A DNA stretch of 50,847 bases from Actinomycetota bacterium (GCA_003168215.1 PMSW01000053.1:43088-93934), one strand, 5' to 3'. Positions 1 through 8,026 are shown, numbered from the stretch's first letter. Numbers and translations are program-made. Notes: generated from the sequence alone by a model not told the origin.

Positions 1-315
1 GGCATCACGCCGATCGAGTACCTCCTCGTCGGCCTGGCGAGCTGCCTGACGGGGGGTATTGCGTCCGTCGCGGAGAACCGCGGCATCCAGCTGCGCTCGG
101 TCGAGTCCACGGTCGAGGGCGGGCATGACATCCGCGGGATCCTCGGAGCCGACAGCGACGTCCGCAACGGCTACAACGACATCAAGGTGACGTTCACCAT
201 CGACGCGGACGCGTCGAGGCAGGAGATCGAGGCGCTGGTCGCCCAGTCCCAGAAGCGCTCCGCCGTCTTCGACGCGCTGACGAATCCTACGAACGTCACC
301 GTCGAGGTCGCCTGA
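1..315 (+). CDS. OsmC family protein, 3' part
   Basis: This is the last 104 codons of a gene whose start lies before the window. The reading frame is open from base 1 and stops with TGA at 313-315. The segment PIEYLLVGLASCL is the conserved helix of the OsmC/Ohr fold that carries the second redox cysteine, and the rest reads like the C-terminal OsmC domain (VTFTIDAD, SQKRSAVFDAL, NVTVEV). OsmC-family proteins are cytoplasmic thiol-dependent peroxidases acting on organic hydroperoxides. Which subfamily this belongs to cannot be told because the N-terminus with the partner cysteine is missing. It is followed after about 60 nt by a flavin oxidoreductase on the same strand. Confidence 0.85.
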   Translation, partial: GITPIEYLLVGLASCLTGGIASVAENRGIQLRSVESTVEGGHDIRGILGADSDVRNGYNDIKVTFTIDADASRQEIEALVAQSQKRSAVFDALTNPTNVTVEVA

Positions 316-373
316 GCGGCCGCGCGGCGGCCTGCCGACGCGCGCGCTCCTAAAAGCACTGAGGGGCCAAGCC

Positions 374-1612
374 ATCGAGCGCACGACCACGGTCGTCATC
401 GGCGGGGGGCACGCGGGCCTCGCCGCAAGCTACTTCCTCAGCGACCGGTCGATCGACCACGTCGTCCTTGAGCGCGGAGAGGTGGCTAACTCCTGGCGGC
501 GCGAACGCTGGGACTCCCTGCGGCTGCTCACTCCCAACTGGCAAAGCCGTCTGCCGGGCCTTCACTATGAAGGCCCGGATCCAGGCGGCTATATGACGGT
601 GGGGGAAGTGACCGAGTTCATCGAGCACTTCGCCAAGGTCTCGCGCGCTCCCGTCCGGACTGGCGTGAACGTCACGTCGGTGCGGCGCGCCGACGATGGA
701 TACCAGGTGATCACAAGCCACGGCGAGATTCATTCCCGGACCGTGCTCATCGCGAGCGGCGCCTGCAATCGGCCATCGGTGCCGCAGTTGAGAGAGGGGG
801 TGCCGGCGTCCGTCGGGCAACTGACGCCGTTCGACTATCGCGACCCTGCCCAGCTACCCGACGGCGGCGTGCTCGTCGTGGGAGCCTCGGCGACCGGCGT
901 GCAGCTGGCCGCCGAGCTGAGGCGGTCGGGCCGGCCGGTGACTGTCTCGGTGGGGGAGCACGTGCGGCTGCCGCGCACGTACCGCGGACGCGATGTGCTG
1001 TGGTGGATGGACGCGTCGGGCGTGTGGGACCAGCGGTACGACGAAGTCGAGGACCTCACCCGGGCGCGGCGGCTGCCCTCGCCCCAGCTCGTCGGGACTC
1101 CTGAGCGGACGACGCTCGATCTCAACGCGCTCGCCTCGATGGGCGTCGAGCTGGTGGGCCGGTGGGCGGCGGTACGTGACGGCCGCGCGCTGTTGTCCGG
1201 CGGCCTGCGCAACGTGTTCTCTCTCGCGGACCTCAAGATGGAGCGCCTGCTGGACACGTTCGACGAATGGGCCCGGACGGACGGGTGTGACGCGGAGGCC
1301 GGCCCTCCTGAGCGCTTCGCGCCGACCCGCGTGCCCGAGTCGACGCGGTTGCAGCTTGACCTGCGGAGCGGCGAGATCCGCGCCATCGTGTGGGCGACGG
1401 GTTTCCGGCCTGACTACGGGTGGCTCGACGTGCCGGTAGTCGACGCGAAGGGCCAGCTGAACCACGAGGGCGGTGTGGCCGGCAGCCCGGGACTGTACGC
1501 CCTGGGGCTGCCGGTGCTGCGGCGGCGCAAGTCCACGTTCATTTACGGTATCGAGGACGACGCGCGTGAGGTGATTGATCACCTCGCTCGGTACCTGGCC
1601 GTGCGCCGGTGA
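374..1612 (+). CDS. FAD/NAD(P)-binding oxidoreductase (CzcO/flavin monooxygenase-like), unusual start
   Basis: The protein has an N-terminal dinucleotide-binding motif VVIGGGHAGLAA, a second one near the middle (VLVVGASATGVQLA), and the ATGF motif (IVWATGFRPDYGWLD) typical of the flavin-containing monooxygenase/CzcO group. A predicted cytoplasmic FAD oxidoreductase of about 412 residues is inferred; the substrate is unknown. The first GTG in frame (482) would delete the FAD-binding glycine motif, so the true start must lie upstream. No ATG, GTG or TTG exists in frame there. A GAGGGG ribosome-binding site at 361-366 points to ATC at 374; CTG at 359 is the other option. Either a rare start codon is used, or a point change (ATG to ATC) has damaged the gene. 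Confidence 0.8.
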   Translation: MERTTTVVIGGGHAGLAASYFLSDRSIDHVVLERGEVANSWRRERWDSLRLLTPNWQSRLPGLHYEGPDPGGYMTVGEVTEFIEHFAKVSRAPVRTGVNVTSVRRADDGYQVITSHGEIHSRTVLIASGACNRPSVPQLREGVPASVGQLTPFDYRDPAQLPDGGVLVVGASATGVQLAAELRRSGRPVTVSVGEHVRLPRTYRGRDVLWWMDASGVWDQRYDEVEDLTRARRLPSPQLVGTPERTTLDLNALASMGVELVGRWAAVRDGRALLSGGLRNVFSLADLKMERLLDTFDEWARTDGCDAEAGPPERFAPTRVPESTRLQLDLRSGEIRAIVWATGFRPDYGWLDVPVVDAKGQLNHEGGVAGSPGLYALGLPVLRRRKSTFIYGIEDDAREVIDHLARYLAVRR

Positions 1613-1616
1613 TCCT

Positions 1617-1697
1617 CACCGCCACGTCATCTGGCGCAACAACCACGCTTATGATGAACACCTGCGTCGCATCATCGACCGGGCAAACGTAGCCTGA
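1617..1697 (+). mobile_element. IS630-type transposase C-terminal remnant
   Basis: Read in the frame ending at TGA 1695-1697, this stretch gives HRHVIWRNNHAYDEHLRRII followed by DRANVA, which resembles the usual C-terminus of actinobacterial IS630-family (DDE) transposases (WRN.HA.D..LR.I..RANVA). Only about 26 codons remain, and the frame runs into the end of the oxidoreductase gene, so the element has been deleted down to its tail. No terminal inverted repeat was identified. The call rests on recall of the family C-terminus, not on an alignment. Confidence 0.45.
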
Positions 1698-1728
1698 TGC
1701 GGCACTAGCCTCTCTGTCCAGTATTCCA

Positions 1729-1741
1729 TACAATATAGATA
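1729..1741 (+). promoter_or_regulatory. Possible promoter of a leaderless transcript
   Basis: An AT-rich island precedes the cupin gene. TACAAT (1729-1734) would place transcription start at or next to the ATG at 1741, and no ribosome-binding site is present before that ATG. A leaderless mRNA, common in actinobacteria, is therefore likely. The -35 region is not convincing. Confidence 0.35.
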
Positions 1742-2304
1742 TGGATAGTAGACAAGTTGCCAGCCCCGTGGCTGCCGAGCGATGTTTTGGCAACCTGATC
1801 AGCGCCGTGCGAACCGCGACGCGGCGCCGGGCCAGCTGGGCAGGTACGGCAGGCCTGGTCGCCGGTCAGCTCAGGTTGCATATGCCCACCGCGGAGATCC
1901 TGACGGCGGAACAGCGTTATGGAGATCCGACTCAGTACCGCTGTCACCTGCTGCACGCCGAGCCGGACGGCTCGTTCTCTGTCGTAGCCCTCGTCTGGCG
2001 ACCTGGCCAGGCCACGCCGATCCATGACCATGTCACCTGGTGCGTCTTCGGGGTCATCCAGGGCGCCGAGTGCGAGGAGCGGTATGTCCTGCGCGACGAC
2101 GGCTGGCTGGAACAGGACGGGGCGTCGGTGAATGCCATAGGAGATGTGGCGGGCCTGGCGCCTCCCGGTGATATCCACCGCGTGCGCAACGCCGGCGGAC
2201 AGACCGCTATCTCGCTGCATATCTATGGCACGGACATCAGCCGCCTGGGCAGCAGCGTCCGCCGAATCTACGACTTGCCTGTCGTCGCCGGGATGCCCGG
2301 CTGA
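1741..2304 (+). CDS. Cysteine dioxygenase-like cupin protein
   Basis: This 187-residue protein has the metal-binding signature of the cysteine dioxygenase type I family: RPGQATPIHDH supplies His95 and His97, and PGDIHRVRN supplies His146, with a further conserved SLHIYG near the C-terminus. Family members are cytoplasmic non-haem iron thiol dioxygenases that add O2 to cysteine or a related thiol such as 3-mercaptopropionate. The substrate here is not known. The ATG at 1741 lacks a ribosome-binding site and probably serves a leaderless mRNA. The downstream minus-strand protease remnant overlaps or abuts its 3' end. Confidence 0.8.
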   Translation: MDSRQVASPVAAERCFGNLISAVRTATRRRASWAGTAGLVAGQLRLHMPTAEILTAEQRYGDPTQYRCHLLHAEPDGSFSVVALVWRPGQATPIHDHVTWCVFGVIQGAECEERYVLRDDGWLEQDGASVNAIGDVAGLAPPGDIHRVRNAGGQTAISLHIYGTDISRLGSSVRRIYDLPVVAGMPG

Positions 2305-2313
2305 CAGACGGCA

Positions 2314-2842
2314 TGGCCAGTTTGTTGCTGCCGGTAGTGATGTCGTGGAATGCCTTGTGGTAGCTGGAGCTGCGGGCGATGCGGTAGATGGCGGGGTTCA
2401 CGAAGCCGAGGCCGTGATGGGCGTCCTGGTCGGCTAGCGCCATGAGTCCGCCCCACAGCGCGGCGGAGGCGCTGGCAGGGGCAAGCACCGTCACCGTCTC
2501 GCCGCGGCCGTCGATCCCGCCATCCAGCAACGGCTGGATGCCATACGCGACCCGGAACACGCGCGGCGTATAGCAGGAGGCCGGGGGACGCAGGCAGCCG
2601 GAAACCGCACCGGACGGCGCGGAGCCGGCCGCTGCGGTCGTGGCCGGGCCGCCTGAGCTTTCCGTGCCGGGCGGCTCACCCCGGCGGCCGGCTGGACGCT
2701 TCGACGCAGGCGACCCGGAGCCTGGCAAACAGAACATCGACGCAAACACCAACGCCATCACCGGGACCTTCGGGCGCTTCACCAAGGCCCCGGTAAAGGG
2801 AGATGGACCTGAGACGAGGTCGCTTATGCGCTCAGCGCACAT
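2314..2842 (-). pseudogene. Sedolisin (peptidase S53) gene with internal deletion
   Basis: The minus frame encodes two separated blocks of an S53 serine-carboxyl peptidase joined together. The first (YTPRVFRVAYGIQPLLDGGI, then DGRGETVTVL) is the start of the catalytic domain. The second (ASAALWGGLMALADQ, LGFVNPAIYRIA, FHDITTGSN) is its end, including the calcium-binding Asp. The intervening region of roughly 250 residues, with the catalytic Glu/Asp pair and the oxyanion Asp, is missing; the serine before ASAALW may be the former nucleophile. The usual long propeptide is absent too, and the C-terminal tail turns into unrelated sequence after about 2314. The product cannot be an active protease. 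The frame itself runs to 2237, overlapping the cupin gene. Confidence 0.75.
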
Positions 2843-2880
2843 GCATGCGAGCGTTCAACGCGGTCAATCCGGCTACGCCG

Positions 2881-3747
2881 TTAGGTGGTTACTGTGACAA
2901 CCGAGTAGCGGTCACGGGAAGCATCGAAGTCGGTGTCGACTTCCCTCAATCCCGCGGGTTCAAGCCGTTCGCGCAGTTCGCTGATCGTGAAGGGGCGGAA
3001 CGTGATCTGGTATTCGTGTGGCTCGATCTGGCCGTCGTTATCGAAGATGAACACCAGATGGGCGATGTGCTCGTCGCCGAGGCGATCCGGTATCTCCCAG
3101 GAATAGAGCACGAAACATCGTCGTCCCGCGCGAGTTACCACCCGGTTGGCAACCTGAACGATCTGGCGCGCGGCGTGGAGCTTCTCCCAGTTACGGGAAT
3201 CAATGACCACGTATCCCCCGGGGCGGGCCACCCGCCGCAGCCCAGTAAGCGCCTGAACCATTGCGTCGCGGCCGGCGGCGTGCACCAGCGAGTTCCCGAC
3301 ACACAGCACGACGTCAAACCGTTCGCCGGTGGCTGCGGGAAGATCCACCCACCTGCTGTGCAAGAGCGGGATCGCCAACCGCTCTCGCCGGAACCGGGCA
3401 GCTGCACCCTCGACCATCGCGTCGCTTCCGTCGGCCGCCCACACCGTGAAGCCCCGGCGCGCGAGCACGGCCGCGTCGACACCCGTGCCGCAGGCCGCGT
3501 CCAGCACGGCACTTGTGCTGCTGGTCCGCTGCAGCAGGCGGGCCGTCGCCGGATGGTTTATCGCGCGTCCGTTAGCAATCTCGTCGTCGTCGAACATCCA
3601 GTCGTAATCGGCGGCAAGCATCTCGTAGGCGTCAGCCATGAGGTCGTAGTCTGCCAGATACCCCGGAATATCTGATCTGGACGCATTATGAGCGCAACCC
3701 CACGGGCCTGTCGTACGCGCCCGAACGGCATCGCGGACCGGGTGCAC
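2881..3747 (-). CDS. Class I SAM-dependent methyltransferase
   Basis: The protein carries methyltransferase motif I as VLDAACGTGVDAAVLARRG, an acidic residue after the next strand (WAADGSD), and FDVVLCVGNSLVH as the motif around the active site, followed by GGYVVIDSRNW. The DYDWMF stretch and overall order resemble glycine/sarcosine N-methyltransferase-like enzymes, but the substrate is not predictable. The frame opens at a GTG at 3747 giving 288 residues; an internal ATG at 3639 would give 252 residues starting MADAYEM and keeps all motifs. Neither start has a clear ribosome-binding site. It is transcribed in the same direction as the two membrane-protein genes upstream of it but is separated from them by a short gap. 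Confidence 0.8.
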   Translation of the reverse strand: MHPVRDAVRARTTGPWGCAHNASRSDIPGYLADYDLMADAYEMLAADYDWMFDDDEIANGRAINHPATARLLQRTSSTSAVLDAACGTGVDAAVLARRGFTVWAADGSDAMVEGAAARFRRERLAIPLLHSRWVDLPAATGERFDVVLCVGNSLVHAAGRDAMVQALTGLRRVARPGGYVVIDSRNWEKLHAARQIVQVANRVVTRAGRRCFVLYSWEIPDRLGDEHIAHLVFIFDNDGQIEPHEYQITFRPFTISELRERLEPAGLREVDTDFDASRDRYSVVTVTT

Positions 3748-3764
3748 AGACCGGAAGTGGTGCG

Positions 3765-4325
3765 CTAGGTCCTGCCGTCGGCAACGGCATCCGCTGCGCT
3801 CTGGCCTGGTCCGCCGCCCTCACCATGGGCTGCGCCGCCGCCCGCCGCTTCGCCTGCATCTTCCGCTGACGCCGCGGTCGCTCGCCGGGTTCTGGCCCGC
3901 CTGGCCCAGTGGCGTAGCCAGAGCAGGCCGAAAACGGGAAGGACGAGCGGGACGAAGCCGTAGCCGCTGCCATAGCCAGACCACACCGTGGCATCAGGGA
4001 AGGTGGCCGGGTCGGCGAGGCTCCAGGTGCCGACCGTCAGCACGCCGGCGAGTTCGACCGAGCAGGACAGGACGGCGATCCGGCGTGCTGCCGGACTGCC
4101 GACGGCGAGGGTGACCGTGGCGAGGATGTAGACCACGCCGGCGAAGGCCGACAGCAAGTAGGCGACCGGGGCGTGGCCGAACTTCGTCGCGATCTGCACC
4201 CCGGCCCGTGCGGAGGCCGAAAGCGCGAAGAGCGCGTAGACGGCGACCAGCAGCCGGCCCGGGCCTGTCCTGGTCGAGTCCGGCTGCGGTGCCGCGGGCT
4301 CAGGCGGTGCCGCGGGCTCAGACAT
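3765..4325 (-). CDS. Small integral membrane protein
   Basis: The 186-residue product has a proline/alanine-rich N-terminal tail, then about four hydrophobic segments (starting near LLVAVYALFALSA, VAYLLSAFAGVVYILATV, IAVLSCSVELAGVLTVGTW, YGFVPLVLPVFGLLWLRHW) and a long Ala/Gly-rich cytoplasmic-looking tail after residue 145. I do not recognise a family with a known role. Its ATG overlaps the end of the upstream membrane-protein gene by 8 nt, so the two are translationally coupled and probably act together. Confidence 0.7.
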   Translation of the reverse strand: MSEPAAPPEPAAPQPDSTRTGPGRLLVAVYALFALSASARAGVQIATKFGHAPVAYLLSAFAGVVYILATVTLAVGSPAARRIAVLSCSVELAGVLTVGTWSLADPATFPDATVWSGYGSGYGFVPLVLPVFGLLWLRHWARRARTRRATAASAEDAGEAAGGGAAHGEGGGPGQSAADAVADGRT

Positions 4326-4695
4326 GGATGACCGGCCAGATCTGATGGAGCCGGACCATCAGCACGGCCGCGACGAGCCCGGCCACGGCGATGACCGCAG
4401 GGCCCCACCGGGATCGCTCCACCAGCCCCCAGAACGCGGCGGCCACCGGGATGAACGGCATCGCAATCAGGTATCCGATGAGCGTAGCTAGCTCGGCCGG
4501 GCGTTCACCGCCGGCGAGTTTGGCCACGATGATGCCGACCTGGACAAGCAGCAGGATCTCAAGGACGCCAGTTGCGGCGAGGAGGGGGACGTTCATTCGG
4601 TGGTTTCGGGCGGTCATCAGCAGCGCGTATCCGGCCAGCGCGAGACCGGCGACGATGATCGTCGTGGGGACGGCGCCGTTCACGCCTGACATCAT
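4318..4695 (-). CDS. Small integral membrane protein
   Basis: The 125-residue product begins MMSGVNGAVP and has four predicted membrane helices (IIVAGLALAGYALLM, LLAATGVLEILLLVQVGIIVA, LIGYLIAMPFIPVAAAFWGL, PAVIAVAGLVAAVLMVRL). No function can be assigned from sequence. The frame stays open further upstream, but that extension is Arg/Pro-rich and not protein-like, so the ATG at 4695 (or 4692) is taken. A 17-bp palindrome covers this start codon, suggesting repressor control of the pair of membrane genes. Confidence 0.7.
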   Translation of the reverse strand: MMSGVNGAVPTTIIVAGLALAGYALLMTARNHRMNVPLLAATGVLEILLLVQVGIIVAKLAGGERPAELATLIGYLIAMPFIPVAAAFWGLVERSRWGPAVIAVAGLVAAVLMVRLHQIWPVIHV

Positions 4696-4711
4696 ACTAC
4701 GGTTCGTAGTA
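4695..4711. promoter_or_regulatory. 17-bp operator-like palindrome
   Basis: TACTACGGTTCGTAGTA has perfect 7-bp arms around a 3-bp centre. This is the usual form of a TetR-family operator. It touches the start codon of the membrane-protein pair and lies in the divergent region with the DinB-like gene at 4907. No TetR gene is adjacent, so the cognate repressor is unknown. Confidence 0.55.
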
Positions 4712-4906
4712 ACTGGCGCCGGGCCGGGCAGCGAGCCCCCCCTGGACCGAGGCTTCCGCCTGGCACTGTTCCCGGCTCGTGGCCGCGCTGGCCAGCGATA
4801 CCGCCTGGGCCACGGCACCGGCCACCGCTAGCGCCGGGAAGTTCCAAGTCCCCTCACCGCCTAGGCCCAGGTCATGGCCGGGCCATGAGTCAGATTGAAT
4901 GACGAC

Positions 4907-5491
4907 ATGACGGAGATAGCTGATCTGCCAGCCGTTGCCAGGGCGTCTGCTGCCGCCCTGGCGGGCTACACCGATCTGGACTGGCAGCAGGTGCCAGCTG
5001 CCGGCCTGAAGTGGAGTTGCTGGCAGACCGCGTTGCACATGGTTGATTGTCTCTACTTCTACGCGATGCAGGTCGTCTACGGCCAGCCGGACGCATACCT
5101 GTGCACCGAGCTTGCCCTCGATGACAGCGCCTCGCCGCCGCGGCTGCTGGCCGCACTGAGCGCGCACGCCGAGCTGCTGCACCGCATTGCGCGGTCCGCT
5201 GACCCGGACCTGCGCGCGCATCACAACTATGGTGTCTCGGACGCAGCGGGGTTCGCCGCGATGGGCGTCGCGGAGACGTTGATCCACACCCTCGACGTGG
5301 CGCGCGGGCTGAACCCCGCGGATTCGTGGCGACCGCCCGCCGCGCTTGCCGCGCCGGTGATCGCCCGGCTGTTTCCGCATGCTCCCAGCGGCGACCCCGC
5401 CGATGTGCTGCTGTACTGCTGCGGCCGCGCCGCCCTGGGCGAGTTGCCGCGGCAGGCACAATGGCAGTGGGACGGGACGGTCAGAACCTAA
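4907..5491 (+). CDS. DinB/maleylpyruvate-isomerase-N-like protein
   Basis: The 194-residue protein fits the DinB-like four-helix metal-binding fold used by mycothiol-dependent enzymes and their relatives: an N-terminal helix pair, WSCWQTALHMVDCLYFYAMQV with the first metal-ligand histidine, HAELLHRIA in the middle, and VAETLIHTLDVARGL with the last HxxD ligand. Such proteins often transfer or use mycothiol, but many have no known substrate. ATG at 4907 is preferred; a TTG at 4895 adds four residues. No strong ribosome-binding site is seen. It is divergent from the membrane-protein pair. Confidence 0.65.
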   Translation: MTEIADLPAVARASAAALAGYTDLDWQQVPAAGLKWSCWQTALHMVDCLYFYAMQVVYGQPDAYLCTELALDDSASPPRLLAALSAHAELLHRIARSADPDLRAHHNYGVSDAAGFAAMGVAETLIHTLDVARGLNPADSWRPPAALAAPVIARLFPHAPSGDPADVLLYCCGRAALGELPRQAQWQWDGTVRT

Positions 5492-5562
5492 TCCGGGCCG
5501 AGCGCGGACGAAAGCGGAAAGACGCGACTCGACCCGCAACGAACGCTGTCCGCTGGCCAGTT

Positions 5563-5910
5563 CTACAGGCTCAGGTGGATGCGAAGTGCCTGGTCGAGTT
5601 CGGCGATGAGCGCTGCGGGTAGCTGGCCCGCGCGTGCTCCGATGCGTTCGACGGCGACGGACCGGACCTGCTCAGCTTGTGCTTTGGAGTCGCGCGGCAG
5701 CCCGGTCAGGCGGGCTGGCAAGAGGACCTGGAAGGGGTAGACGCGAGCGGTGTTCGAGGTCACGGGCACAACCGTGACGACACCGCGGCCGAGGCGGGTT
5801 GCGGTGGTGTTGGCGGCGTCGTTGCTGACGACGACGGCCGGGCGGGTCTTGGCTGCCTCCGATCCGCGGACCGGGTCGAGGCTGACGGTAACGATCTCGC
5901 CGCGGCGCAC
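5563..5910 (-). CDS. mazF: MazF/PemK-family mRNA interferase toxin
   Basis: The 115-residue protein begins MRRGEIVTVSLDPVRGSEAAK, followed by TRPAVVVSND, the characteristic N-terminus of MazF-type endoribonucleases, and keeps the internal VTVVPVTSN strand with the conserved Thr-Ser. MazF toxins cleave cytoplasmic mRNA at short sequence motifs when freed from antitoxin. The GTG start at 5910 follows the antitoxin stop codon directly (TGAGTG), so the two are co-translated with antitoxin first, as is normal for this family. Confidence 0.9.
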   Translation of the reverse strand: MRRGEIVTVSLDPVRGSEAAKTRPAVVVSNDAANTTATRLGRGVVTVVPVTSNTARVYPFQVLLPARLTGLPRDSKAQAEQVRSVAVERIGARAGQLPAALIAELDQALRIHLSL

Positions 5911-6132
5911 TCAGGTTCCCAGGCCGTCGGCGGCGACGGCTTCCCATGCCCCGGCGTCGCCGGACTCGGTCCACGATTCCCAGGCATCTTCGTAGGCGGT
6001 GCTGAGCTGCGCGGCCCGCAGCAGGCTGACAGCCTTGTGCAGGGCGGCGGACCGGGACTCTATGCCCTGGGCGCGGGCGTAGGAGTCGAGGAACTCGACG
6101 TCGTCTTCCGGAAGGCTGACACTGACTTTCAT
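5911..6132 (-). CDS. mazE: Ribbon-helix-helix antitoxin of the MazF module
   Basis: This 73-residue protein starts MKVSVSLPEDDVEFLDSYAR, the strand-helix start of a ribbon-helix-helix DNA-binding domain, and ends with an acidic, tryptophan-containing tail (YEDAWESW) suited to capping the toxin. It would bind its own promoter and neutralise MazF. A 17-bp palindrome sits 9 nt upstream of its ATG and is the probable binding site. Confidence 0.85.
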   Translation of the reverse strand: MKVSVSLPEDDVEFLDSYARAQGIESRSAALHKAVSLLRAAQLSTAYEDAWESWTESGDAGAWEAVAADGLGT

Positions 6133-6140
6133 ACCTAAGA

Positions 6141-6157
6141 TCCTACCTCGGGTAGGA
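6141..6157. promoter_or_regulatory. Operator of the mazEF module
   Basis: TCCTACCTCGGGTAGGA has perfect 7-bp arms around TCG. It lies just upstream of the antitoxin start, where autoregulatory operators of RHH-controlled toxin-antitoxin modules are found. GGTAG recurs nearby (6164-6168), which could be a further half-site. Confidence 0.55.
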
Positions 6158-6423
6158 CCAGGGTAGTAAGAGCTGCATGGAATAAACCAGCGTGCCTGGC
6201 CGCAGAAAGGCTGTCATCACCGAAGGGGCCTCTGACGCTCCTGGGCGAACCCAGCCGTGCACTCTCGTAGCCGCGATGACGTTCGTCGCGCATGGGCCGC
6301 CATTCAGCAAGACGTCGCCGGACTGGCCGGTATCAGCTGATGATGGGGGTGAGTCTTGGCCGGGTCAGCGCCAGGGCACGCTGCCATCCCGGACACGGCC
6401 ACGCGCGGAGGTTGAAGAACACG

Positions 6424-7860
6424 ATGGTGCAGGCAACCAGCCCCGGCGTTCGCACGCACGATCATGTCGTCCTTGCCTCGGCCGACAGCGAAGCGTTCAC
6501 CTCACTGCGGCGGCGGTCAACGTCGCGGCGCGACCGGTACCGGATGGGCAAAGAACTCCGGCAGCAGGTTCCGCGCAGGGCGCTGGGGGACTGGACCGCG
6601 CCGGCGGACCGGCCCGACCCGGTGCGGCTGATCATGGAGTCGCATCTCGGCCGGCTGGACTGGCTGATTCCCGTGCGAGTGGGCCGGATGGCCGCCTCGC
6701 CGTACGGATTCATGCGCGGGGCCGCGATCGTGATGGCCGAGGACGTGGCCCGGTTGCCGGCCACTGGCATCACTCCGGTCATCTGCGGTGATGCGCATCT
6801 GGGTAACTTCGGCTTCTACGCCTCACCGGAGCGGGACCTAGTTATCGACCTGAACGATTTCGATGAGGCGCATCCGGGCGGATGGGAGTGGGATCTTCGG
6901 CGGCTGGTCGCCAGCATCTGGGTGGCCGGCCGCCAGAATGGCGCAAGCGAGCAGAAATGCGAATCGGCGGTCCTGCGATGTGTCGCCGGATACCGGGAGG
7001 AGGTCCGGGATCTGGCCTCCACGCCGCTGCTGGCACGGTCCTACCAGCGCCTCGACGTCGACCACCTGCGCGAGAGCACGAAGGACAAGTCGTTGCGGGC
7101 CGAAATCAAGCAGGCCGTGGCCCGCGCGCGCCGCAGAACCAGCGACCGGGCGCTCCCGAAGTTCACCAGCGAACGGGATGGGAAACGGCGCATCGTTGAA
7201 GACTTCCCGCTGGTCGCCCGGCTGAGCTACGCCGAGGCCGACCAGGTCGCGCGGGGGCTGGATGAGTATCTGGGCACCTTGGCCCCGCACTGGCGGCGGG
7301 CTCTGGGTGGATACACGCTGGTGGATATCGCGCACAAGGTGGTGGGTGTCGGCAGCGTCGGACTGCGGGCGTTTGTGGCGCTGCTCGAAGGCAGCAGCCC
7401 GGACGACGTGTTGTTCTTGCAGCTGAAGCAGGCGCGGCGGTCAGTCCTGGCCCCGTACGTCCACGGCGAGTCGGCCTGGCACGCCCACCAGGGGCAGCGG
7501 GTCGTGGAGTACCAGCAGGCGCTGCAGACGGTGAGCGACCCCCTGCTCGGCTGGACAACGGTGGACGGGCGTCAGTACTACGTGCGCCAGTTCAGGAACA
7601 TGAAGGGGACCGTGGCCCTGGACTCGATCGACGGCGCGGCGCTGGCGGACTACGCCGGGATCGTCGGGCACCTGCTCGCCAAAGGCCACGCCCGTACCAG
7701 CGGCGCGTCCATGATCGTCGGTTACGCCGGCTCCTCCGGCCATCTCGACCGTGCACTGGCCCGATTCGCGCGGCTGTACGCCGACCAGACGGAGGCGGAC
7801 CACGCGTCCCTCGTGAAGGCCGCCGACCGCGGCATCCTGCCCATTGAGCGCGGCTTGTGA
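6424..7860 (+). CDS. DUF2252 family protein
   Basis: The protein of about 478 residues matches the DUF2252 family, a group with kinase-like sequence signatures: ICGDAHLGNFGFY and VIDLNDFDEAHPGGWEWDLRRL resemble the catalytic loop and metal-binding motifs of aminoglycoside-phosphotransferase-type enzymes, and RQFRNMKGTVALDSI lies in the C-terminal half. Biochemical function is unknown. An ATG at 6424 with GGAGG at 6407-6411 is chosen; the frame is open upstream to 6292 but that part is Arg/His-rich and not convincing. No obvious partner gene is adjacent. Confidence 0.8.
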   Translation: MVQATSPGVRTHDHVVLASADSEAFTSLRRRSTSRRDRYRMGKELRQQVPRRALGDWTAPADRPDPVRLIMESHLGRLDWLIPVRVGRMAASPYGFMRGAAIVMAEDVARLPATGITPVICGDAHLGNFGFYASPERDLVIDLNDFDEAHPGGWEWDLRRLVASIWVAGRQNGASEQKCESAVLRCVAGYREEVRDLASTPLLARSYQRLDVDHLRESTKDKSLRAEIKQAVARARRRTSDRALPKFTSERDGKRRIVEDFPLVARLSYAEADQVARGLDEYLGTLAPHWRRALGGYTLVDIAHKVVGVGSVGLRAFVALLEGSSPDDVLFLQLKQARRSVLAPYVHGESAWHAHQGQRVVEYQQALQTVSDPLLGWTTVDGRQYYVRQFRNMKGTVALDSIDGAALADYAGIVGHLLAKGHARTSGASMIVGYAGSSGHLDRALARFARLYADQTEADHASLVKAADRGILPIERGL

Positions 7861-8026
7861 ACCGCTGGCTAACCGAATTCGGCCAGGACGGCCTGCTGTG
7901 CCTGCGGGACGGGCACCAGCCGCGCGGGTGAGCCGCCCGGATCCATGACGCCCATCCCGGTGTCCTCCCAGAAAGCGGACTTACGCGTCCTGCGGCTCCC
8001 GGCGCCTCACGGAGCAAAGCGAGAAC

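Noticed and set aside
854-1582. 242-codon minus-strand open frame opposite the flavin oxidoreductase
   Set aside because: GC-rich shadow frame rich in Arg/His; the plus strand has clear FAD motifs.
2803-3675. 290-codon plus-strand open frame over the methyltransferase gene
   Set aside because: Mirror frame of a gene with clear SAM-binding motifs on the minus strand; no recognisable domain.
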